Source: Candidatus Omnitrophota bacterium | Lineage (GTDB): Bacteria > Omnitrophota > Gorgyraeia > 2-01-FULL-45-10 | DNA length: 20,955 nt | Assembly (NCBI GenBank): GCA_022703295.1 | Contig: JAKLDX010000005.1 | Coordinates: 1 to 20,955 of the forward strand | Direction: 5' to 3' | In this document: positions 7,069 through 13,748 of the stretch, piece by piece | Layout of the letters: every line of letters begins with the position of its first letter | Position numbering within the stretch: the stretch's first letter is position 1 | Notes under the pieces: generated by a model | What the model saw: the letters and a program-made list of their open reading frames with translations, nothing else | Database searches by the model: none | Told to the model about the DNA's origin: nothing | Position numbers and translations under genes: made by a program

Positions 7069-8152
7069 ATACCCTGGCCTTATATTTATAGTATGCCGCG
7101 CACGAACCTTCGCCTGACACCATGCAGGCGCCTACAGGATGTTCCGGAGCGCATGCCTTGCCGAATAAACGGCAGTCTTCGGGCGTCTTTATCCCCTTAA
7201 GGACATCGCCGCAGATGCAATTTTTATTTTCTTTCGGCGGCTTCACATTCAATTTAAACCTTTTTTCAGCGTCAAAAAAAGAATATTTTTTATTTATCTC
7301 CAATCCGCTATCTTTAACAATGCCTAGGCCCCTCCACTCCGAATCCGCTTTTTGAAAAACTTCGCCGATCGCTTTTCTGGCGAGCGGGTTGCCGTTTTTT
7401 TCTATGACGCGCGTATATTGCACTTCCAGCTTAGGCCCCTTTTGCTTGACGAGCATCAGGATAGCCTGCATTATATCGAGCGGTTCGAATCCGGCTATAA
7501 TACACCCTTTGCTTTTATCTTTCACCAGAAATTCGTAAGGCTTTACGCCTATTATGGCGCTGACATGGCCGGGCAACAGAAGGCCGTCTATACCTATTTT
7601 TTTATCGTCCAACAATGCGCGCAGGGCCTGGGGCATTGTTTTGTGGCCGCAAAGCACCGAATAATTTTTTATCTTTTCTTTTCCGGCAGTCAGGATCGAC
7701 CGCGCAACCGTGGGCGAAGTCGTTTCAAAACCTATCCCGATGAACACCACCTCTTTATCCGGATTGCGCCTTGCCATATCCAGGGCATCGTCGGTCGAAT
7801 ATACCATCCTTACCGAATTGAATTTTGCTTTCTCTTTTTCCAGAGTCGAATAAGATCCGGGCACCCGGAGCATATCGCCGAATGTCGTCACGATGACGCC
7901 TTTCATACCGGCTAGAGCGATAGCCTTATCTAAAAAAGCGTTCGGAGTAACGCAGACGGGGCAGCCCGGGCCGGATATGAGAGTTATATTGCCCGGCAGT
8001 ATTTCTTTCAGCCCGAACCTGAATATGCTCATCGTATGCGTGCCGCAAACTTCCATGAAGCGGCATGCGCGGCGGGGTTTCACGGCCTCACGTATCTGCC
8101 GCGCAACCTTCCCGATCAACTTCCTGTCCCGAAACTCATCGATGTATTTCAT
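7061..8152 (-). CDS. hypD: Hydrogenase maturation protein HypD
   Basis: [4Fe-4S] scaffold protein that, with HypC, holds the Fe(CN)2CO unit before insertion into the large subunit. The 363 residues show FMEVCGTHT (C36 in the family's active motif), GPGCPVCVTP (61-70, C64 and C67), GFETTSPTVA, and a cysteine-rich C terminus (CICGDVLKG, CRLFGKAC, HPVGACMVSGEGSCAAYYKY) that supplies the cluster ligands. A purine-rich AAGGAAAG lies just before the ATG, immediately inside the edge of the element at 8164-8403. Length and motifs are complete. Confidence 0.97.
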   Translation of the reverse strand: MKYIDEFRDRKLIGKVARQIREAVKPRRACRFMEVCGTHTMSIFRFGLKEILPGNITLISGPGCPVCVTPNAFLDKAIALAGMKGVIVTTFGDMLRVPGSYSTLEKEKAKFNSVRMVYSTDDALDMARRNPDKEVVFIGIGFETTSPTVARSILTAGKEKIKNYSVLCGHKTMPQALRALLDDKKIGIDGLLLPGHVSAIIGVKPYEFLVKDKSKGCIIAGFEPLDIMQAILMLVKQKGPKLEVQYTRVIEKNGNPLARKAIGEVFQKADSEWRGLGIVKDSGLEINKKYSFFDAEKRFKLNVKPPKENKNCICGDVLKGIKTPEDCRLFGKACAPEHPVGACMVSGEGSCAAYYKYKARVYA

Positions 8153-8163
8153 ATCTTTCCTTC

Positions 8164-8403
8164 AGAAATTTTTTCGCTTACTTGCATAGGCGGAACTTTT
8201 GTGGTCCGCCTGGAGCGACTCTTCAAAATTTCGATACATTGGGCGATCTAAAAAGGACAATGAAACTGCACCATAGATAACGGGTCTGCAGGTTCATTGG
8301 CCATCGAAATTTTGGACAGCAAATTGCATGCCCAATGCAATTTGCGGCAAGCGAAAGGCGGCCGCAAAAGTAAACGCCTCCGCTCAAAGACGAAAAAATT
8401 TAT
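8164..8403. repeat. Structured palindromic element between hypC and hypD (element 2)
   Basis: A roughly 240-bp non-coding stretch. Its ends are inverted: AAATTTTTTCG at 8166-8176 and CGAAAAAATTT at 8391-8401, the latter running into the TAA stop of hypC. Inside are nested inverted pairs: CAAAATTTCGAT (8224-8235) with ATCGAAATTTTG (8303-8314), and CAATGAAACTGCA (8258-8270) with TGCAGGTTCATTG (8287-8299, one mismatch). There is also a perfect 11-bp stem GCAAATTGCAT (8319-8329) with ATGCAATTTGC (8335-8345) around a 5-base loop, and GGCGGAAC with GGTCCGCC near 8189-8210. No protein is evident. The left end matches that of element 3 closely. It splits hypC from hypD, which are usually adjacent. 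Confidence 0.7.
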
Positions 8404-8612
8404 GCTCCTATCTCCCTGAGTGCCTTCAGCGTCTTGCGCGCCTCTTCCGTTTTGAGCTTTTCTATGGCAAATCCGGCATGAATCAAGATATAGTCGCCAA
8501 CCCTGGCGTCCTTTAAAAGTGAGAGGTTCGCCGCGCGCTTGAGTCCTCCTGATTCGGCCATGCCTTCATCGCCGTTTATTTTAACAAGCCTCATCGGTAT
8601 GCCTAAACACAT
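8400..8612 (-). CDS. hypC: Hydrogenase maturation chaperone HypC
   Basis: Small OB-fold chaperone (70 residues) that binds HypD during Fe(CN)2CO assembly and then delivers the iron to the hydrogenase large subunit. It begins with the diagnostic MCLGIPMRL, in which C2 is essential after removal of the initiator methionine. The conserved VGDYILIHAGFAIEKL stretch (about residues 38-53) follows. The start overlaps the end of the HypF-type gene by ten bases. The TAA stop forms part of the inverted end of the element at 8164-8403, so the repeat begins exactly where the coding sequence stops. Confidence 0.97.
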   Translation of the reverse strand: MCLGIPMRLVKINGDEGMAESGGLKRAANLSLLKDARVGDYILIHAGFAIEKLKTEEARKTLKALREIGA

Positions 8613-9736
8613 GTCGCCCTCATATTGGCAATAGCCACCTGCCCCACCGGTATGCCGGCGTCGCTTACTGGTATATTGATGCTTGAATAAACTTCGAACC
8701 CTTCGATCTCAAGTAATTTTTTAGCCCGAGAAGTCAAAAATTCATTCTGAAACACTCCTCCGCTAAGCACTACCTTGTCGATTCTGAATTTCTTTCTCAG
8801 GATGACAGATGTCTTCAGTATGATATCCGCAACAGTGTTATGAAATTTTGTCGCAATCTCGAACTTCGAAACGCCATTAGAGAGATCGAGCACAACGCCT
8901 TTTATTGCCTTGCCGCAATCTATCTCCAGCGCCCCGTTCCGGGAATTTATGCTGAAACCATATTTGCCGCGGCAAGTTTTTATGCACATGCTTTCAAGCT
9001 CACGAGGAAGTTCGGCCTCTGCCGCAATGCAGTTTCGCGGTAATATGATACTTCCGGCAGCGTCAAAAAGCCTGCCGACGCTCGATGTGAGCGGAGAATT
9101 GAGCTTTCTATCTATCATCTTTTTTAATACAGCCCATTTTTTTTTGTTTATACCTTTTACGAAATCCAGGTTGAAATTCAGGAACTCTTCGCCGAAAATA
9201 TTATAAAGATAAGATGCGGCCATGCGCCACGGCTTTCTTATAGCGATCTCGCCTCCGGGCATCGGCATATATTTAATGTGGGCGGCCCTCTTAAAATCCT
9301 TGATATTGCCCACAAAGAATTCGCCGCCCCAGATATTTTCGTCCATCCCAAGGCCCGTACCGTCAAAAGCCACCCCTATTACATCGGCCTTTATGTTATT
9401 ATCGGCCATTGTGCCGGCTACGTGCGCCTCGTGATGCTGTGTTCTGCAAAGATACAGGCCGTGCCCGACAAGCCTGAGATCCTGCACGAAATGCGTTGAC
9501 AGGTACCCCTGATGCATATCGCAGGTTACTATCCTGGGGTCTATTTTCAGTTTTTTTACATAATATTTTATGCTTTTTGAGTACTCTGTAAAGTTGGCAA
9601 GCTGGCTTAAGTCCCCGAAACCATCAACCAAAAAAGCCTCATTCCCCTTCGCCAGCGCAAAAGCACCCTTCATATCCGTCCCACAGGCCAAAATAGGCTT
9701 TTTCACCTTAAACGGTAGCCTTATTTTATGTATCAT
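8603..9736 (-). CDS. hypF: HypF C-terminal (Kae1-like carbamoyltransferase) domain as a stand-alone protein
   Basis: HypF normally has about 750 residues: acylphosphatase, zinc fingers, YrdC-like carbamoyl-AMP synthase, then a Kae1-like domain that hands the carbamoyl group to HypE. This 377-residue protein is only the last domain. Visible are TQHHEAH (99-105, metal-binding histidines H101 and H105), GVAFDGTGLG (121-130), IWGGEF (135-140), TSSVGRLFDA and LSGGVFQN. The 221 bases before its ATG contain no N-terminal half, so it is not a simple frameshift. A split HypF with the YrdC part encoded elsewhere is the likely explanation. It is not TsaD, since it matches HypF in the IWGGEF and RKPWRMA blocks and sits next to hypC. 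Confidence 0.9.
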   Translation of the reverse strand: MIHKIRLPFKVKKPILACGTDMKGAFALAKGNEAFLVDGFGDLSQLANFTEYSKSIKYYVKKLKIDPRIVTCDMHQGYLSTHFVQDLRLVGHGLYLCRTQHHEAHVAGTMADNNIKADVIGVAFDGTGLGMDENIWGGEFFVGNIKDFKRAAHIKYMPMPGGEIAIRKPWRMAASYLYNIFGEEFLNFNLDFVKGINKKKWAVLKKMIDRKLNSPLTSSVGRLFDAAGSIILPRNCIAAEAELPRELESMCIKTCRGKYGFSINSRNGALEIDCGKAIKGVVLDLSNGVSKFEIATKFHNTVADIILKTSVILRKKFRIDKVVLSGGVFQNEFLTSRAKKLLEIEGFEVYSSINIPVSDAGIPVGQVAIANMRATCV

Positions 9737-9746
9737 ATAGGGTAAT

Positions 9747-9752
9747 ATTATA
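9747..9752 (-). promoter_or_regulatory. Possible -10 box (TATAAT) directly before the hypF-type gene
   Basis: On the minus strand a perfect TATAAT ends ten bases before the ATG at 9736. No good -35 hexamer is found 16-18 bases upstream, and no Shine-Dalgarno lies between the box and the ATG. If active, the transcript would be nearly leaderless. Outer arms GGGTA and TACCC bracket the box like a weak operator. A plausible entry point for the hyp-hydrogenase operon, but speculative. Confidence 0.35.
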
Positions 9753-9775
9753 TCAAATACCCAGCGCGCAAAGGA

Positions 9776-9959
9776 GAAATTTTTTGCTTATTACTAGAGG
9801 GGTCCCTCGCGGGTGTGGGTGTTGAGCGACGACGTTAAAAGTTCGAGGCAGCGTACGAGAAATTTTATCGAGCAAAATTTTCGCATGGCCGAAAATTTTG
9901 CGTTCGGCGCAAGACACCCACCCCGAGAGGGGATTATCATTGAAGGAAGCGAAAAATTT
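9776..9959. repeat. Structured palindromic element before the hypF-type gene (element 3)
   Basis: A roughly 184-bp non-coding stretch. The left end GAAATTTTTTGCTTA (9776-9790) parallels that of element 2, and the right end GCGAAAAATTT (9949-9959) is its near-inverse, touching the TAA stop of the arginine decarboxylase gene. The centre is a perfect 12-bp stem GCAAAATTTTCG (9872-9883) with CGAAAATTTTGC (9890-9901) around a 6-base loop. Outer GC-rich arms pair imperfectly: CCCTCGCGGGTGTGGGTGTT near 9804-9823 and AGACACCCACCCCGAGAGGG near 9912-9931. No protein is evident. Confidence 0.68.
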
Positions 9960-10527
9960 AGAACAGGAACACTGCGGCGGAGATGACAGATGAGTAATTG
10001 CCTTCCGGGCCTATCACGGCGGATTGCGTAGTATTGGAGGTACGGACTATCTTATCGCTTAAGTGGTATATGGCCTTATTCTCGTCCCATGACTTATCCT
10101 CGTCAAATTCCAGTCCGAGCGTAGATGCCAACATTTCTACGGCGAGGTCTTCTGCCAGGTCACCGGCGACCTTTTCGTTCTGCCCGAACGCATGATGCTC
10201 GCTAAGATATCCGTAGGCGTGCGGGTCTGCCGGAACCGCGCAACCTATGCTCGCAGCTATAAGGCGGTGCGGCTCATTGCCGGAACATCTCGACATGACC
10301 GCAAAAGTTATCATGCCCGGGTAGAGCTCTTTTAAGCCTTCGTTCCTGGATATGACCTTGCATTCCGGAGGAAGTATGCTGGAGACGTGAACAAGGTTGC
10401 ACTTTTCTATCCCGGCATCGCGAAGCGCAAGCTCGAAACTTCTCAGTTCCGCTTTATGGGTCCCGACGCCTTTTGTAAAAAATAATTTCTTCGGGACAAG
10501 CAGATTTTTTCTGGGAACAAGCAGCAT
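9958..10527 (-). CDS. pdaD: Pyruvoyl-dependent arginine decarboxylase (PvlArgDC)
   Basis: Converts arginine to agmatine and CO2. The proenzyme self-cleaves at a serine to create the pyruvoyl cofactor. In 189 residues the cleavage site appears as HVSSILPP with S49-S50, so the chain would split into about 49- and 140-residue subunits. SGNEPHRLIAASIGCA and YGYLSEHHAFG are further family blocks. GAGGTG precedes the ATG at good spacing. It is 12 bases downstream of the agmatinase gene, so the two form an arginine-agmatine-putrescine pathway. The C terminus ends at the edge of element 3. Confidence 0.93.
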   Translation of the reverse strand: MLLVPRKNLLVPKKLFFTKGVGTHKAELRSFELALRDAGIEKCNLVHVSSILPPECKVISRNEGLKELYPGMITFAVMSRCSGNEPHRLIAASIGCAVPADPHAYGYLSEHHAFGQNEKVAGDLAEDLAVEMLASTLGLEFDEDKSWDENKAIYHLSDKIVRTSNTTQSAVIGPEGNYSSVISAAVFLF

Positions 10528-10539
10528 CTGAACATCACC

Positions 10540-11457
10540 TCATTTTTTGGCGGAAAATACGTAACCCAATAACCTGTAAAGCAGTTTCGCGGCAAGGAAA
10601 TCCGACGCCACCTGGCCTTTTATCGGACAAAGTTCCACGACATCAAAGCCGACTATTTTCTTATCTTTCGCCACTTCCCGCAAAAGATCCAGCACCTCAT
10701 ACCACCCTATGCCGCCCGGCTCCGGCGTACCGACGGCCGGGGCTATGCAGGGGTCGAACACATCGAGGTCTATGGTTATGTAGACATTTTCGCTTAAGGC
10801 GTTGGAGACCTTATCCTTCCACATGGGCGTCTCCAGTATATCATACACATCGAATGTTTTGATCCTGCCGCTATTGCCCTGCGCCGTCAGAAAATCTTTC
10901 TCTTCTTTCGAAAGGCTCCTGACCCCCACTTGCACGATCGGGCATATCTCGGATATCCTGCGGGCCACGCAACCATGGTTGTATTTAGACCCGAAAAATT
11001 CATCCCTCATGTCATAATGGGCATCGAGCTGCAAAACCGAAAGATTGGGATAGGTTTCCTTGAAAGCCTTTACAGCCCCGATCGAAACCGAGTGTTCGCC
11101 GCCCAGCATTACCGGAAATTTATTCGATTTCAGCAGCTCCGCCAACGACGTATAAACTTTTGCTATCATTTCCTCCGAAGAAAGATCTTCTACGGACAGC
11201 GGCTCCGCTGTATGGATGCCAATCTTGAACGTCTCCTGGTTCAGCTCGTCATCGTAGCGCTCCATATACCTGGATGCGTCTATTACGGCCGCGGGTCCGT
11301 TCCCGGTGCCTTTGATATAAGTGGTAGTCTTATCATAGGGAACTTGCAGTATCACGGCCTTAGACTTCTTCAGCGTCGCGTATTCTTCCTCCAACCCTAT
11401 GAAGTTCTTCACGGGCGCTGTCTCGTGGGTTTTCGCTGTTATATTTTTTTCATCCAC
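10540..11457 (-). CDS. speB: Agmatinase (ureohydrolase family)
   Basis: Manganese enzyme that hydrolyses agmatine to putrescine and urea. The 305-residue protein has all metal-ligand blocks of the arginase/agmatinase family: GGEHS (119-123), LDAHYDM with D145, H147, D149, and ITIDLDVFDP with D230, D232, D235. The GTPEPGGIGW block after the last motif favours agmatinase over arginase. The adjoining arginine decarboxylase makes this the natural assignment. It lies 12 bases after the MetE-like gene, preceded by AGGAG. Confidence 0.93.
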   Translation of the reverse strand: MDEKNITAKTHETAPVKNFIGLEEEYATLKKSKAVILQVPYDKTTTYIKGTGNGPAAVIDASRYMERYDDELNQETFKIGIHTAEPLSVEDLSSEEMIAKVYTSLAELLKSNKFPVMLGGEHSVSIGAVKAFKETYPNLSVLQLDAHYDMRDEFFGSKYNHGCVARRISEICPIVQVGVRSLSKEEKDFLTAQGNSGRIKTFDVYDILETPMWKDKVSNALSENVYITIDLDVFDPCIAPAVGTPEPGGIGWYEVLDLLREVAKDKKIVGFDVVELCPIKGQVASDFLAAKLLYRLLGYVFSAKK

Positions 11458-11469
11458 TGCATTCTCCTG

Positions 11470-12504
11470 CTAACGGCGCAATTTTACCGATAATTTCTCG
11501 GCTGCTTCCAGGATCTTTTCCGCTTTTTGCTCATCAAGGGTTCCCAGGCCGCAACTCGGTGTAATTATGGACGATATGTCTTCTATCTTAACGCCTTTAT
11601 CCTTCAATAGTCCGGCCGCGGTATCTAGTTTATCCGCAAGCGTATTTTTACTCTCTTTATCGATCAAGTCCGAACTCGGCACTATGCCCCAGGCTATCGT
11701 CCCGCCCCTGTTAACGTAATTTTTTATGTCGGCGGCGTAGAGCGAGAACTCTTTCCCGAAATTATAAGCGTCGAAATTTATTATGTCAATATCTCTTTTT
11801 AAAAGGAGCGACCAGTCGGTGTTGCCGCAGCAGTGTATGCCGCAAAGCGCGCCCTCTTTTTTTACGGCGCTGATGAGCTCGTCCAGCTTTTTGAACGCCT
11901 CTTCGATGTTGATATTTACAAAACTTGAACCTATCGAGACAAGGTAAGGTTCATCTATAAAAAAGACGACGTTCGGCGCGTATTTCTTCAATTTCCTGAT
12001 CTGCCACCTCGAACGCATAACGAGCATCTTGGTCAGTACTTCGAAGAGGTCCTTATCGTAAATTACGGATTTTTTGTTCTGGTCCGTTACGGTGAGGGCG
12101 AAGCTTATGGGGCCCGTCGTCTGGCCTTTCAGAAAATTGAACTTCTGACCGGAATTCTCCAGGCATTCCAGGAATTCATACAACCCTTCCGCATGGCTGC
12201 GAGAGATTGAGAAAAATTCAAGGTCTCCTTCGATGTATTTGCCGTAGAACTCTTCGATGGTCTCGGCCACACCGGTAGTGTCCACATATACATTTTTATC
12301 GGCTTCGTCTACGACAAGCCCGGGGAACTTCTCCGCGAACTGGACATACATATTCTCGAGGTATGACTTCTTCGGTAGTTGCGGCCAGAAAGGGATATTT
12401 TTGAGGTTATCGAATATTATGCGGCAGGCTTTTTTTGGATCCGTGAAAGGGACGCTGCCTATGCCGGTCGCTTCGAAATTGAATTTCAATTTGCCATGCC
12501 CCAC
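11470..12504 (-). CDS. Core-MetE-like / UROD-superfamily zinc methyltransferase
   Basis: A 344-residue TIM-barrel protein related to the catalytic domain of cobalamin-independent methionine synthase. Zinc-site residues are visible as HxC in CGIHCCGNTD (H224, C226) and C318 in ITPSCGLGT, which corresponds to the PDCGL segment of MetE. IDEP (183-186) is another MetE block. It lacks the N-terminal MetE half that binds folate polyglutamate, so it belongs with the short core-MetE proteins, which may use another methyl donor such as a methylated corrinoid protein. It overlaps HtpX by 19 bases. Methionine synthesis is plausible, given UPF0280 and NIL-ferredoxin in the same region, but the substrate cannot be read from sequence. 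Confidence 0.8.
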   Translation of the reverse strand: MGHGKLKFNFEATGIGSVPFTDPKKACRIIFDNLKNIPFWPQLPKKSYLENMYVQFAEKFPGLVVDEADKNVYVDTTGVAETIEEFYGKYIEGDLEFFSISRSHAEGLYEFLECLENSGQKFNFLKGQTTGPISFALTVTDQNKKSVIYDKDLFEVLTKMLVMRSRWQIRKLKKYAPNVVFFIDEPYLVSIGSSFVNINIEEAFKKLDELISAVKKEGALCGIHCCGNTDWSLLLKRDIDIINFDAYNFGKEFSLYAADIKNYVNRGGTIAWGIVPSSDLIDKESKNTLADKLDTAAGLLKDKGVKIEDISSIITPSCGLGTLDEQKAEKILEAAEKLSVKLRR

Positions 12505-13451
12505 TGACTCAGGCGCTTTATCCTCTTGAGCATATTAGGATGCGTGCTCATAAGCTCGAGGAGCTTGTCGCCGAAGCCAAGTTTTACAACCTTCGAATTA
12601 AGCGTTGCCAGTTCCTGAGGCGATATCTCGCCGTTCCTATCCAGGTCCAGGTCCTTTAGGTCTTTCAGCTCCGAGAGGGCGCGCGACGGGTCATTGGCGA
12701 AGAATGCCTTCATACCTTCGACATCCTTGATCGCTTCCTTGGGCAGGACCGCCGAACCGTACACCAATTTGTAAAGCGCGGAGGCCAGCGCGGACGGCTT
12801 ATTGCCCAGGTCCACCGAGCCTTTATCGGCAAAATATTCCCTGACTCTTGAGGCGTAAAGAACAAGGAGATTAGTTACAAAGTAAAAGATAAATGCCGCC
12901 AGGCCTATGAGGGCCGTGTTGGTCTGCCTGTCCCGCCTGTCGCCGCCAAAAAACAAAAATTGCCACGCTATCCTGTACAGGATGACCGGTATCACGGAGA
13001 GTAGTGTTATCGTGAGCACATCCCTGTTCTTTATGTGGCTCATCTCATGGCCGAGGACGGCCCTGAGCTCGTTATCGTCCAGTAGGTTCAGTATGCCTTG
13101 CGTCACGCATATCCTTCCGTCCTTTATGCTGCGGCCGAAAGCGAAGGCGTTAGGTACGGAAATTTGCGCGATCCCTATTCTGGGCGTAGGCAGGCCTGCC
13201 ATCTGCGAAAGCGAATGGACCATCGTTTGCAGCTTCTGGTTTTCTCCCGGTTTAAGATACCGGACTCGCATCGACCATTCGATTATCTTCGGCCCGATCA
13301 TGTACTGGATGAACATCATGACTATCGAAAGGCCCAGGTAAAAATAAAAATTGCCTATGCCGAGCCAGTAGCTTACCATCGATATAACGGCATAGATTAT
13401 CGCGAACAGAATACCTACGAGTAAATACATCCTTATTTTCAACGCCCACAT
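12486..13451 (-). CDS. htpX: HtpX-like M48 membrane metalloprotease with an EF-hand-like loop
   Basis: Membrane-embedded zinc protease that degrades damaged membrane proteins. In 321 residues there are two N-terminal transmembrane segments (about 8-52), the zinc site HEMSH (135-139), two further hydrophobic segments (about 145-170 and 178-200), the third zinc ligand E205 in REYFADKGS, and STHPN (302-306). Unusually, residues 269-280 read DLDRNGEISPQE, a canonical 12-position calcium-binding EF-hand loop (D1, D3, N5, G6, I8, E12). It sits in the C-terminal cytoplasmic domain. An AGGAG lies 11 bases before the ATG. M48 assignment is firm; calcium binding is inferred. Confidence 0.93.
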   Translation of the reverse strand: MWALKIRMYLLVGILFAIIYAVISMVSYWLGIGNFYFYLGLSIVMMFIQYMIGPKIIEWSMRVRYLKPGENQKLQTMVHSLSQMAGLPTPRIGIAQISVPNAFAFGRSIKDGRICVTQGILNLLDDNELRAVLGHEMSHIKNRDVLTITLLSVIPVILYRIAWQFLFFGGDRRDRQTNTALIGLAAFIFYFVTNLLVLYASRVREYFADKGSVDLGNKPSALASALYKLVYGSAVLPKEAIKDVEGMKAFFANDPSRALSELKDLKDLDLDRNGEISPQELATLNSKVVKLGFGDKLLELMSTHPNMLKRIKRLSQWGMAN

Positions 13452-13465
13452 ATTCTTTTCAACTC

Positions 13466-13738
13466 CTATTTAGGCTGCTTTGAGTGAAAAAGGGAATAAA
13501 TGATCCCTTTGAGGAAGAAACCCTCTCCGCTTCCCTGCTCCGCCAGCACTTTGTCTATATCCTCAAGTTCGATCACGCCTTTTTCGAGCAAAATGGCGCC
13601 TATCTTTTTCTGTATCTGCTTAGTGTCGAATATCTCTTTCTGTAATCTAAGGGCTTCTTCTATATCTTTTTTTGTGGCGAGGCCTTTATCTATCAGGATC
13701 TCCCCGAACTTCTTCCTCTCCTTTTTAAATAACCCCAT
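13466..13738 (-). CDS. Small protein with two GspE/MshE N-domain-like motifs
   Basis: A 90-residue soluble, charged protein whose body is two similar 24-residue motifs: K10 to Q33 (FGEILIDKGL then DIEEALRLQ) and K45 to Q68 (IGAILLEKGV then DIDKVLAEQ). This pattern, LGxxLxxxG...L..L..Q, is that of the N-terminal domain of type II secretion/type IV pilus ATPases (T2SSE_N/MshEN), which in some proteins binds cyclic di-GMP. Here no ATPase follows, so the domain stands alone. The inter-motif spacer is only 11 residues. It starts 10 bases after the outer-membrane protein gene with AAGGGA upstream. Function unknown. Confidence 0.7.
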   Translation of the reverse strand: MGLFKKERKKFGEILIDKGLATKKDIEEALRLQKEIFDTKQIQKKIGAILLEKGVIELEDIDKVLAEQGSGEGFFLKGIIYSLFHSKQPK

Positions 13739-13748
13739 TATTCCCTTT

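Noticed and set aside
8603..9736. TsaD/Kae1 tRNA modification enzyme or a frameshifted full-length HypF
   Set aside because: HypF-specific blocks (IWGGEF, RKPWRMA, TSSVGRLFDA) and the hypC neighbour argue against TsaD; no N-terminal coding remnant exists upstream, so a frameshift is not supported.
9938..9960. Intrinsic terminator after the arginine decarboxylase gene
   Set aside because: A T-run follows the stop codon, but no GC-rich stem lies immediately before it in the direction of transcription.
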